From Gammaproteobacteria bacterium (GTDB lineage Bacteria; Pseudomonadota; Gammaproteobacteria; VBWC01), in assembly GCA_006218035.1 (NCBI GenBank), contig VBWC01000011.1:91234-155233 (forward strand): a stretch of DNA of 64,000 bases, written 5' to 3'. Every line of letters begins with the position of its first letter. Position 1 is the first letter of the stretch. The notes under the pieces are model-generated. The model saw only the letters and a list, made by a program, of their open reading frames with translations, was not told where the DNA came from and ran no database searches. The position numbers and the translations under genes were made by a program. Positions 23,442 through 32,131 of the stretch are shown piece after piece.

Positions 23442-25739
23442 TCAGCCGGTCTCGGATTCCTCTTCGGCATCATGCGGCACGGCGTAGCCGCATTCCTTTT
23501 GCGGGCAGACCTTTTCAGTGCCGCGGCGTTTGGTGGTTTTGATGGTCAGCATCGGCCAGCTGCATGACGGACAGGCCTCATTGACCGGTTCGTTCCATAC
23601 CGCATATTTGCATTTCGGATAGTTGGCACACGAGTAAAAGATCTTGCCGTTGCGCGATTTGCGTTTCAGCATGTTGCCCTTGTGGCACTCGGGGCACTCG
23701 ACGCAGGTATCCGACGGCTTTTCCAGCGGCTCCATGTGATTGCAGTTCGGATAGGCGCTGCAACCGATGAATTTTCCGTAACGGCCGTGGCGCACTACCA
23801 GCGGCGCGTTACATTTGGGACACGTGCGTCCCTCTACGACCTCGGCCTCTGGGGCATTGGAGTCGTCGCCCAGATTACGCGTGTAGTCACACTCCGGGAA
23901 CGCAGAGCAACCGACGAACCGGCCCCGGCGGCCAAGCCGTATGGTCAGGGTCTTGCCGCACTTGGGACACTGCTCGTCGAGCGCTTCCTGAGTCACGTCC
24001 TTGCGCTGGACGTTTTCCTCGGTGGTATCGACGAGCTTCTTGAACGGGGCCCAGAATTTCTTGAGCAGCGGCACCCATTCCTTTTCGCCACGCGATACCG
24101 CGTCTAGCTCGTCCTCAAGCCGTGCGGTGAAGTCATAGTCGACATAGTCGGAAAAATAGGCGGTCAGAAACTTGTTGACGACATAGCCGACGTCGGTGGG
24201 CTTGAAGCGCCGCTTGTCGAGCACCACGTACTCACGCGCGAGCAGGGTCGAGATGATCGATGCATAGGTGGATGGCCGGCCGATGCCATACTCTTCGAGC
24301 GTCTTGACCAGTGTCGCCTCCGAAAAGCGCGGCGGTGGCTCGGTGAAATGCTGCTCCGCACGGATCGCCTGTAACAGCACCTGCTGCCCGGTCTGCAGCG
24401 GTGGCAGCAGGTTTTCCTCCTCGCCGCCCTTGCTGTCATCGACGCCTTCCTGATACACGGCCATGAAGCCGGGGTCGGTGATGGTCGAGCCGGTGGCACG
24501 GAAAATATTGTCCTTGCCGGCGCCCAGGTTGACGCCGACCGTATCAATCGTTGCGTGGATCATCTGGCACGCTACTGTGCGCTTCCAGATCAGCTCATAA
24601 AGTCTGTGCTGATCCTTGGACAGATGGTCCTTGATGTCGTCGGGCTGACGCTCTATCGACGTCGGACGGATCGCCTCATGGGCTTCCTGGGCGTTCTTGG
24701 ATTTTGTCTTGTAGAGATTCGCTTCCTTTGGAAGATTGGTGTTGCCGTAGCGTTTCGCGATGTAGCTGCGGATTTCCTCGAGCGCTTCAGTCGCGAGATT
24801 CAGCGAATCGGTGCGCATATAGGTGATCAGACCTTCGGCGCCATTGCCGGTATCAATACCTTCATAAAGCTGCTGTGCGGTGCGCATCGTGCGCTGCGCA
24901 TTGAAGCCGAGTTTGCGTGAGGCCTCTTGCTGCAGCGTGGAGGTCGTGAACGGTGGCGCCGGCTTGCGTTTGCGCTGTTTTTTCTCGATGTCCAGTACCG
25001 TCAGCTTGCCGCCGGCCGCCTTCAGCAGCGCATCTCTGGCCTGATGTGCATCATCGGTTGCGGTGATGCTGAACTGGGCGATCTTCTCGCCACGGTACTG
25101 GCTGAGCTTCGCGACGAACGCGCTGTCTTTCTCCTGCGCGTCGGCCTCTATCGTCCAGTATTCACGCGGCTGGAATTTGGTTATTTCCAGCTCGCGCTCG
25201 ACGATCATCCGCAACGCCGGGCTTTGCACGCGGCCAGCCGACAGCCCCGTGCGGATTTTTTTCCACAGCAGCGGCGACAGGTTGAAACCGACCAGATAAT
25301 CCAGTGCGCGACGCGCCTGTTGGGCGTCGATCAAATCCACTGACAACTCGCGTGGATGCTCAATTGCCTCGCGGATCGCCCGCTCGGTGATCTCGTTGAA
25401 CACGACGCGGTAGACCGTCTTTTTATTAAGGGCCTTCCGGTTCTTCAAAATCTCGTAAACATGCCACGAGATCGCTTCTCCCTCGCGGTCAGGGTCGGTT
25501 GCCAGGTAAAGTACATCGGCGCTCTTCATCGCCTTGATGATCGCATCGACATGTTTCGCGTTTTTTTCGATCAACTGATACTTCATCGCGAAGTCATGTT
25601 CGGTATCAATGGCGCCTTCCTTGGGCACCAGATCGCGGACGTGGCCGTACGACGCCAGAACCTGGAAATCATTGCCAAGATACTTCTTCAGCGTCTTGGT
25701 CTTGGCCGGCGATTCGACGATGACGAGATTCTTACTCAT
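23442..25739 (-). CDS. topA: DNA topoisomerase I
   Basis: This 765-residue type IA topoisomerase relaxes negative supercoils. It has the N-terminal TOPRIM domain (NLVIVESPAKTKTLKKYLG, with TDPDREGEAISWH supplying the acidic metal residues) and the active-site tyrosine Y307 in ITYMRTDS. The C-terminal part carries several Cys4 zinc ribbons: CPKC..FPEC, CPKC..YPNC, CPEC..YPKC and CPSC..CPQKEC. It is shorter than E. coli TopA (865) because the C-terminal non-zinc domains are absent. It ends the lysM-dprA-smg-topA cluster, a conserved arrangement. Confidence 0.97.
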   Translation of the reverse strand: MSKNLVIVESPAKTKTLKKYLGNDFQVLASYGHVRDLVPKEGAIDTEHDFAMKYQLIEKNAKHVDAIIKAMKSADVLYLATDPDREGEAISWHVYEILKNRKALNKKTVYRVVFNEITERAIREAIEHPRELSVDLIDAQQARRALDYLVGFNLSPLLWKKIRTGLSAGRVQSPALRMIVERELEITKFQPREYWTIEADAQEKDSAFVAKLSQYRGEKIAQFSITATDDAHQARDALLKAAGGKLTVLDIEKKQRKRKPAPPFTTSTLQQEASRKLGFNAQRTMRTAQQLYEGIDTGNGAEGLITYMRTDSLNLATEALEEIRSYIAKRYGNTNLPKEANLYKTKSKNAQEAHEAIRPTSIERQPDDIKDHLSKDQHRLYELIWKRTVACQMIHATIDTVGVNLGAGKDNIFRATGSTITDPGFMAVYQEGVDDSKGGEEENLLPPLQTGQQVLLQAIRAEQHFTEPPPRFSEATLVKTLEEYGIGRPSTYASIISTLLAREYVVLDKRRFKPTDVGYVVNKFLTAYFSDYVDYDFTARLEDELDAVSRGEKEWVPLLKKFWAPFKKLVDTTEENVQRKDVTQEALDEQCPKCGKTLTIRLGRRGRFVGCSAFPECDYTRNLGDDSNAPEAEVVEGRTCPKCNAPLVVRHGRYGKFIGCSAYPNCNHMEPLEKPSDTCVECPECHKGNMLKRKSRNGKIFYSCANYPKCKYAVWNEPVNEACPSCSWPMLTIKTTKRRGTEKVCPQKECGYAVPHDAEEESETG

Positions 25740-25779
25740 AAGAAGTCTACGAGTGGGTTTACCAACGGTTTACGAGCGG

Positions 25780-26259
25780 CTAGTGAATGCTGACGACGGA
25801 CTCTTCGAAGAAGAGATCCTCCATCCAGGCGATGGCGGCTTCCTGGCCGGGCTGGTTGAACAGCACCATCAGGACGATCCACTTGAGTTGGTCGAGACTG
25901 ATCTCCAGCGATTCGAGGGCCATGACGCGATCGATAATAAGTTCACGGGTGGTGGTATCAACGATGCCGTTCTGTTCCAGGTAAAGCATGAAACCGCGGC
26001 ATTCCAGATTGAGCTTGCGCATTTCGTGCAGCGTATAGATGCGGGTGGACTGGGCCGCAGGTTCCGGTTTTTTCAGAATACCGTCGTGCACGATCGACAG
26101 GCCTTCGAGCCAGTTGAAGGCCTTGGCGATCTCCGCGTGCGGGAAACCGGCCGCCGTCAACTCGACCTTGAGGGTCTCGCGGTCCGAGCCGATCTCGAGG
26201 TCGCCATCGATATAGTTCTGGAACAAATACATCAGTACATCTATGACGGTTTCTTTCAT
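25780..26259 (-). CDS. smg: Smg/DUF494 family protein
   Basis: This 159-residue acidic helical protein belongs to the Smg (DUF494) family: MKETVIDVLMYLFQNYIDGD at the start, AGFPHAEIAKAFNWLEGL in the middle and LDQLKWIVLMVLFNQPGQE near the end. The family is always found between dprA and topA, and its function is unknown. The ATG at 26259 has the site AGGTGAG and lies one base past the dprA stop codon, so translation is coupled. The last residues are EDLFFEESVVSIH. Confidence 0.95.
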   Translation of the reverse strand: MKETVIDVLMYLFQNYIDGDLEIGSDRETLKVELTAAGFPHAEIAKAFNWLEGLSIVHDGILKKPEPAAQSTRIYTLHEMRKLNLECRGFMLYLEQNGIVDTTTRELIIDRVMALESLEISLDQLKWIVLMVLFNQPGQEAAIAWMEDLFFEESVVSIH

Positions 26260-26260
26260 C

Positions 26261-27427
26261 TCACCTGCTCTTATGCACGCGACAATATCTGCCGCCTGCC
26301 GCGGATGATACCTGACCCAGCAATTCCAATGCCACCAGCGAGGCCGAAACGATTTCCGGCGCCATGCCGCTCTTTGCCACCAGTGTATCGATGGACAAGG
26401 CCTCAAAACCCAAGTGTTTCAACACTATATTTTCCGGGCCAGAAAATTCCGGCGTGGGTTCAACCACGTCCTGCCGCGGCAGATTCGCTGCCGCCACGCC
26501 CGCGAGCGGCCCCAGTTCCTCGAGGACATCGCCCGCGTTTTCAACGAGTTTCGCGCCCTGGCGTATCAGCAGATGGCAGCCCTTGGCGAGCGGATTGTGG
26601 ATCGAACCCGGAATCGCGAACACTTCGCGTCCCTGCTCGGCGGCCAGACGTGCGGTCACCAGCGAACCGCTGGATATGCCGGCTTCAATGACCAGTGTGC
26701 CGAGGCTCAACCCGCTAATTAGACGGTTACGGCGCGGAAAGTTCTCCGGGCGTGGCGCCGTGCCGAGTCTGAATTCGGATACCAGCGCGCCGTTATTGGC
26801 AATCTGGTGGGCCAAATCCCGGTGACGAGCAGGGTAGACGCGGTCGAGACCGGTACCCATCACCGCGATCGTCATCCCGCCGCCGGCAAGCGCGCCGCGG
26901 TGACTGGCGGCATCCACCCCCAACGCGAGGCCGCTGCAGATCGCGAGACCGGCACCTGCCAGAAAGCGCGCGAAATCGTGCGCGGTGTCGACGCCGCCCG
27001 GTGTCGGGTTACGGCTGCCGACGATGGCGAGTTGCAGCGCGCTGAGTGCAGCGGGATTGCCGTGCAGGTAAAGCAGCGGTGGCGGATCGGCAATCTCGCG
27101 CAGCAGCGCCGGGTAGCGTGGATCACGAAACGTGATGACATGGTTGTCCGGTTGCCGGGCCCAGGCGAGTTCCGCGTCGACCGCCTGCCAGTCGGGGGCG
27201 GCCAGGTAGTCCAGTGTCTGGCGCCGCCAGCGGCCCGTGGAAAATGCACCGGCGCCGGACTCGAATGCTGCCTGAGGGCTGCCGAATTGCTGCAGCAACT
27301 GATGGAATGCCGCCACGCCGACGCCGGGCGCGTGATGCAGCGCGAGCCAGTAGCGTAGATCGCCGGGGGCGGTTGGCGATATCTGGCGTTCGTTTCGGGC
27401 TGTCTGTTGACCGGCGGGGTCAGTCAA
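26261..27427 (-). CDS. dprA: DNA-processing protein DprA
   Basis: This 388-residue protein loads RecA on incoming single-stranded DNA during natural transformation. The Rossmann core starts at LAIVGSRNPTPGGVDTAHDFA and continues through SGLALGVDAASHRGAL, VMGTGLDRVYPARH and NFPRRNRLISGLS, followed by EAGISSGSLVTARLAAEQGREVFAIPG. A C-terminal winged-helix (DML1-like) domain follows from about residue 325. The intact gene implies the possibility of competence, but no com or pil gene is in the window. It sits between lysM and smg. Confidence 0.96.
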   Translation of the reverse strand: MTDPAGQQTARNERQISPTAPGDLRYWLALHHAPGVGVAAFHQLLQQFGSPQAAFESGAGAFSTGRWRRQTLDYLAAPDWQAVDAELAWARQPDNHVITFRDPRYPALLREIADPPPLLYLHGNPAALSALQLAIVGSRNPTPGGVDTAHDFARFLAGAGLAICSGLALGVDAASHRGALAGGGMTIAVMGTGLDRVYPARHRDLAHQIANNGALVSEFRLGTAPRPENFPRRNRLISGLSLGTLVIEAGISSGSLVTARLAAEQGREVFAIPGSIHNPLAKGCHLLIRQGAKLVENAGDVLEELGPLAGVAAANLPRQDVVEPTPEFSGPENIVLKHLGFEALSIDTLVAKSGMAPEIVSASLVALELLGQVSSAAGGRYCRVHKSR

Positions 27428-27469
27428 CCTGGGGTTCCTTGCGTGGCCAAGGCTGATCGATGGCGGCGT

Positions 27470-28504
27470 TCAGGGATTTTTAACCGCGTCGTTCAGCCGG
27501 ATATCGTACGCGGCCTCCATCACCAACGCGTAGCTGACGCGCTCAAAGGTACGGAACACCATTAACTCACCGGCACGCCGTTCCGGCAACGTCACCTGTT
27601 TGCCGCCGGAAACCACGTCCCGGATAGTATCGCCCTTCTGGAAAATCGCCAGCACATGACCACTTTCGAGGCCATCGTTGGCGCCGAGATCGATTACGAC
27701 AACCTGATACCGTCCGACGCGAGACACGGCGTCACGTACCGCAATGATGTTGCCGTTGACAATGCGGCCCGGCGCGCGCGGCATGAAATAGGCCTCGAAC
27801 GGCTTGGCATCGACCTGAACCAGACGGTCGCCGATCAGTACCTCGCGCTTTGCATCCACGATCTGCAGGGTCGCCGGATCGCCGAACGCCTCGACCACGG
27901 CATCACCCGCGTGGATCGCCTCGTAGCCGAGTACTTCCTTTTTGCCCGGTTGACGCAACGCTTCGCCGATGTGCACGATGCTGTAACGGCTGCCGGCCGC
28001 CTCATTGAGGCCGCGCACATAGATCTTGTTGGAGGTGCCGCTGATCAACCGGCTTTCTTCGCCGGCGACGACGTACGGGGCCTTTTCATATTCCGTCTTG
28101 GACAACACCTGTGGCTGTTCAAGAAACGGCTTGATGAGTCCCGGCGTGATGGTCGGAATCGCCTGGGCGATATCTTCCGTTCTGATCTGTGGTGACAGCT
28201 TGACCGTCGTCGCCTGGCCGCGCTCGACGGATAACACCGGTGTGCCGTCTTCACGGAAACTCAGCGCGATAACGTCACCGGGATAGATCAGATGGGGATT
28301 GGCGATTTCGGGGTTGATATGCCAGATTTCCGGCCACAGCCATGGCTCGCGCAAAAAACGCCCCGCAATATCCCACAGCGTGTCGCCCGCGACGACGACG
28401 TAACGATCCGGATGATCAGGATTGAGTTTCACCGTATCGGCGAACGCAATACCGGCGAAGATCACGCCGAATAACAGGCTCAATAATGTTCTTTTTGTTA
28501 ACAT
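27470..28504 (-). CDS. LysM-domain periplasmic protein
   Basis: This 344-residue protein has a signal peptide (LLSLLFGVIFAGIAFA) and one LysM domain at about residues 34-82, including VVAGDTLWDIAGRFL, WLWPEIWHINPEI and HLIYPGDVI. The long C-terminal part (250 residues) is beta-rich with GDRLVQVDAKPFEAYFMP and VVVIDLGANDGLESGHVLAI. Homologues lie upstream of dprA in many gammaproteobacteria; a peptidoglycan-binding role is expected from LysM and nothing more is established. The leader spans the divergent promoter with def. Confidence 0.93.
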   Translation of the reverse strand: MLTKRTLLSLLFGVIFAGIAFADTVKLNPDHPDRYVVVAGDTLWDIAGRFLREPWLWPEIWHINPEIANPHLIYPGDVIALSFREDGTPVLSVERGQATTVKLSPQIRTEDIAQAIPTITPGLIKPFLEQPQVLSKTEYEKAPYVVAGEESRLISGTSNKIYVRGLNEAAGSRYSIVHIGEALRQPGKKEVLGYEAIHAGDAVVEAFGDPATLQIVDAKREVLIGDRLVQVDAKPFEAYFMPRAPGRIVNGNIIAVRDAVSRVGRYQVVVIDLGANDGLESGHVLAIFQKGDTIRDVVSGGKQVTLPERRAGELMVFRTFERVSYALVMEAAYDIRLNDAVKNP

Positions 28505-28640
28505 GGCCGCTCCCCAAGGTCACGTGTGCGCGAGTTTAGCCAAATTGCCGTCCTGGCTCCAGCCGTCTGGTGCAGGACGCCGGTAATCATTAATATCATG
28601 CTATCAGTCCATGCGCTATATATTAGGTGAAACGGGTCAC

Positions 28641-29144
28641 ATGTCGATACTTCACGTCTTGCATTATCCGGATCCGCAGTTGCGGATAATCGCCGAGCCT
28701 GTTCCGGAGGTCTCCCGGGACATCCGTACGCTGATCGACGACATGCTGGAAACGATGTATGACGCGCCTGGCGTCGGGCTTGCCGCCCCGCAGGTCGACG
28801 TCGCCAAACGGGTTATCGTGGTCGATATTACGGACGATAAGAGCAAACCTTTAGCGCTGGTCAATCCGGAAATCGTGCAGCGGCAGGGCACAGTGCAGAT
28901 GGAAGAGGGCTGCCTGTCGGTGCCGGGAATCTACGAACCGGTCGAGCGCGCCGAGTGGATCAAGGTGCGGGCGCTGGATCGCGGCGGCCATGTACTGGAC
29001 ATCGAGACCGGCGGCGTGCTGGCGGTGTGTATTCAGCACGAAATCGATCATCTGGATGGCAAATTGTTCGTCGACTATCTGTCGGAACTCAAGCGCGGGC
29101 GGATACGCAAGAAGATGGAAAAACTGCGGCGTCAAACGATGTGA
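28641..29144 (+). CDS. def: Peptide deformylase
   Basis: This 167-residue metalloenzyme removes the formyl group from nascent proteins. All three motifs are intact: GVGLAAPQ (44-51), EEGCLSVP with the metal ligand C91, and QHEIDHLDG with H133, E134 and H137. The ATG at 28641 ([15 protein letters not shown]) matches the family N-terminus; an in-frame ATG at 28611 is less likely. It leads the def-fmt-rsmB operon that continues into ntrYX and trkAH. Confidence 0.97.
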   Translation: MSILHVLHYPDPQLRIIAEPVPEVSRDIRTLIDDMLETMYDAPGVGLAAPQVDVAKRVIVVDITDDKSKPLALVNPEIVQRQGTVQMEEGCLSVPGIYEPVERAEWIKVRALDRGGHVLDIETGGVLAVCIQHEIDHLDGKLFVDYLSELKRGRIRKKMEKLRRQTM

Positions 29145-29234
29145 GCGGTGCGGGCGATATTTCCTCGCGGGTCAGCCGGACGGGCTGAGCGGAATGACAG
29201 CGACGCGGACCGCGATGCGGTGGTATGGAACGCC

Positions 29235-30182
29235 ATGAAGGTGATTTTCGCCGGCACCCCGGAATTTGCCGCAACCGTTCTAAAGAGTCTGTTGTCTTCA
29301 TCGCATCACGTGTGTGCGGTGCTGACGCAGCCCGACCGGCCGGCCGGCCGGGGCCGCAAGCTGGCGCCGTCGCCGGTCAAGCAACTGGCGGCTGTCGGGC
29401 GTATCCCGGTTTTGCAACCGGACACGCTAAGGAGCCCGCAAATTCAGCAAACCTTGCGCGAACTGACGGCGGATATCATGGTGGTGGTCGCCTACGGGCT
29501 GATATTACCGGCGGCCGTGCTGGACATACCGCGCCACGGTTGCATCAACGTCCACGCCTCGTTGTTGCCGCGCTGGCGCGGTGCGGCGCCGATCCAGCAC
29601 GCGATTCTGTCCGGTGACGCGATGGCCGGCGTGACGATCATGCAGATGGACAAAGGCCTGGATACCGGCGACGTGCTGGTCAGCGCGGCCTGTCCGGTGC
29701 TGCCGGACGATACCGCGCAAACCCTGCATGACCGGCTGGCGCTGGTTGGCGGCGATGTTCTGTTGCAGGCAATGACCGACATCGAGCACGGTTGCGCTAA
29801 CGCCATGCCGCAGCCGGAGGACGGTGTTTGCTATGCCCCGAAAATCATCAAATCGGACGCGATGCTGGACTGGACCGTCGCCGCGGCGGATCTTGAGCGC
29901 CGGGTCCGCGCGTATAACCCGTGGCCGGTCGCGTACACCCGCGCGGGCGACGTAATCTTGCGCGTGTGGCAGGCGGTGGCGATAGAGTGCGAGCTCGCCG
30001 CGCCGCCCGGTACCGTGACCGGGCTGACGCGGGACGGCATCGATGTCGCCACCGGCCACGGTATGCTGAGAATAGCGGAGCTCCAGCTGCCGGGCGGCAA
30101 GCGCATGCCGGTCGCCGATTTCCTGAACGCGAACCGCGATCGCATCCGGCCTGGCATGCGTCTGGCGCCGTCGTCCCCATAG
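29235..30182 (+). CDS. fmt: Methionyl-tRNA formyltransferase
   Basis: This 315-residue enzyme formylates initiator Met-tRNA using 10-formyl-THF. The start at 29235 (MKVIFAGTPEFA) is the family N-terminus. The catalytic motif NVHASLLPRWRGAAPIQ holds N105 and H107, and the third catalytic residue, Asp, is in MDKGLDTGDVL. The C-terminal OB domain begins near residue 205. It is 90 nt after def; the two enzymes act on the same formyl group and are paired in most bacteria. Confidence 0.97.
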   Translation: MKVIFAGTPEFAATVLKSLLSSSHHVCAVLTQPDRPAGRGRKLAPSPVKQLAAVGRIPVLQPDTLRSPQIQQTLRELTADIMVVVAYGLILPAAVLDIPRHGCINVHASLLPRWRGAAPIQHAILSGDAMAGVTIMQMDKGLDTGDVLVSAACPVLPDDTAQTLHDRLALVGGDVLLQAMTDIEHGCANAMPQPEDGVCYAPKIIKSDAMLDWTVAAADLERRVRAYNPWPVAYTRAGDVILRVWQAVAIECELAAPPGTVTGLTRDGIDVATGHGMLRIAELQLPGGKRMPVADFLNANRDRIRPGMRLAPSSP

Positions 30183-30217
30183 CGGGACGATGCAGTTCTT
30201 CCGGCGCATAGAAACCG

Positions 30218-31516
30218 ATGGATGCCCGCACCCTTGCCGCCACCGTACTGACCGACGTTATCGCCGCGCGCCGCAGTCTCGGCACGACACTGACCGCGCG
30301 CCTGGAGCTGGCGGCATCGCCGCGTGACCGCGCGCTGGTGCAGGAACTTTGTTACGGCGTGATGCGCTGGCACCTGCGGCTCGCCGCCGTGATCGGTCGT
30401 TTGCTGGACCGTCCGCTCAAACCGGGCAACGATGACATTCATTGCCTGCTGTTACTCGGTCTCTACCAGTTGATCTATATGCGCGTGCCGCCGCACGCGG
30501 CCATTTCGGCAACGGTGGATTCCTGCAAACATCTGAAGAAGTCCTGGGCGACCGGTCTGGTCAACGGGTCGTTGCGTGCGTTCCAGCGCAACGCGGCGGC
30601 GCTGCTCGCGGAGGTCGACCGTGATATAACCGCGCGCACCGCGCATCCGGCGTGGTTGCTCGATCGTCTGCAACAGGCGTGGCCGGACGACTGGCAGGCG
30701 TTGCTGGATGCCAACAACCGGCACGCGCCGATGACGCTGCGCGTCAACCGCTGCCGGATCAGCCGCGACGATTATCTCGCGTGTTTGCGGCAGGCCGGAT
30801 ACGAGGCGCGGGCCGTCGTTCACGGCAGCACCGGTGTCATTCTTGAGAAACCCGTTGATGTCGCCAGGCTGCCCGGCTTTGGCGATGGCCTGGTATCGGT
30901 GCAGGACGCCGCCGCCCAGCTCGCCGCGCCGCTGCTGGCGGTGCGAGCCGGCCAGCGTGTGCTGGACGCCTGCGCGGCGCCCGGCGGCAAGACCGCGCAT
31001 CTGCTGGAGGCGCAACCGGGGTTGACGGAGCTGGTGGCCGTCGACAACGACGCCGACCGCGCAACGCGCATCGACGACAACCTGCGCCGGCTCGGTTTGC
31101 ATGCACGTATCGTTGTTGCCGATGCCGCGCAGCCCGATGCCTGGTGGGATGGCCGGCCGTTCGACCGGATACTGCTCGATGCGCCGTGTTCGGCGACCGG
31201 CGTGATACGCCGCCATCCGGACATCAAATACCTGCGGCGACCGGCGGATATCAACGCCGTCCGTGACGAACAGCAACGCCTGCTGGAATCCCTGTGGCCC
31301 TTGCTGGGCTCCGGGGGTATGCTGTTGTACGCGACTTGCTCGGTGCTTCCCGAGGAAAACGTCGCCCAGACAGCATGGTTTCTGCGCACTCACGGCGATG
31401 CCGTTGAGCGGCCGCTCGATGTTTCCTGGGGACATGCATGTGATGCAGGGCGCCAGATCCTGCCGGGGGAAGACGATATGGACGGATTCTATTATGCATG
31501 CCTGCAAAAGGCCTGA
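30218..31516 (+). CDS. rsmB: 16S rRNA (cytosine-967-C5) methyltransferase
   Basis: This 432-residue protein has an N-terminal NusB-like RNA-binding domain (about 1-135) and a C-terminal Rossmann methyltransferase. The SAM loop is LDACAAPGGKTAHLLE; the two RNA-m5C cysteines are in LLDAPCSATGVIRRHPDIK and LYATCSVLPEEN. It starts 35 nt after fmt. The order def-fmt-rsmB is strongly conserved, so the C967 specificity is assigned with confidence. Confidence 0.96.
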   Translation: MDARTLAATVLTDVIAARRSLGTTLTARLELAASPRDRALVQELCYGVMRWHLRLAAVIGRLLDRPLKPGNDDIHCLLLLGLYQLIYMRVPPHAAISATVDSCKHLKKSWATGLVNGSLRAFQRNAAALLAEVDRDITARTAHPAWLLDRLQQAWPDDWQALLDANNRHAPMTLRVNRCRISRDDYLACLRQAGYEARAVVHGSTGVILEKPVDVARLPGFGDGLVSVQDAAAQLAAPLLAVRAGQRVLDACAAPGGKTAHLLEAQPGLTELVAVDNDADRATRIDDNLRRLGLHARIVVADAAQPDAWWDGRPFDRILLDAPCSATGVIRRHPDIKYLRRPADINAVRDEQQRLLESLWPLLGSGGMLLYATCSVLPEENVAQTAWFLRTHGDAVERPLDVSWGHACDAGRQILPGEDDMDGFYYACLQKA

Positions 31517-31555
31517 TTAAGCGACTACCCGCGTGGCGTCCGCGCCTGACACGAT

Positions 31556-32131
31556 ATGCAGCGACTGCGTCATAACCTTCGATGGATGTTGCTACTCGGC
31601 GGCCTGCTGCCGCTGGCCGTCATGCCCGGTTTCGCCGGCGCGGCCGATTTCAAGATCAAGCACGCCGAAACGACGCTGGTGGACTCGGTCTACTGGCTCG
31701 ACGCGACGATAGATTACGCTCTGAGCGAGCAGGCACTGGAGGCGCTCGATAACGGTGTGCCGTTGACGTTCTTGCTGGAAATCGATGTCATGCGTATCCG
31801 CGATTACGTCTGGGACGAGGATGTCGCCAGCCTGCAGCAGCGCTACCAGCTGCAATACCACGCACTGACCGACCAATATCTGGTCAAGAACCTCAACAGC
31901 GGCGCCCAGCACGCGCTGCCGACGCTGGGTATCGCCCTGTCGGTGCTGGGGGCCGTCCTCGATCTGCCGATACTCGATCGAAAATTGCTGGTACCGGGCG
32001 AGCGTTATATGGTGAGCATGGGCGTCTCGCTGGATATCGAGGCACTGCCGGTGCCGATGCGCGTCATCGCCTACTTCAGTTCTGACTGGCGTCTCGCCAG
32101 CGCAAGGTATACATGGCCGCTCCCATTTTAA
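31556..32131 (+). CDS. DUF4390 exported protein
   Basis: This 191-residue protein has a signal peptide (LLLGGLLPLAVMPGFAGA, cleavage near residue 29) and the DUF4390 pattern: YWLDATIDYALSEQALEALDNGVPLTF, LQQRYQLQYHALTDQYLVKNLNSG and a C-terminal SSDWRLASARYTWPLPF. The function is unknown, but it almost always precedes an NtrY-like histidine kinase. Here the two genes overlap by 19 nt, suggesting translational coupling and a shared pathway, perhaps as a periplasmic input to the kinase (inference). Confidence 0.9.
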   Translation: MQRLRHNLRWMLLLGGLLPLAVMPGFAGAADFKIKHAETTLVDSVYWLDATIDYALSEQALEALDNGVPLTFLLEIDVMRIRDYVWDEDVASLQQRYQLQYHALTDQYLVKNLNSGAQHALPTLGIALSVLGAVLDLPILDRKLLVPGERYMVSMGVSLDIEALPVPMRVIAYFSSDWRLASARYTWPLPF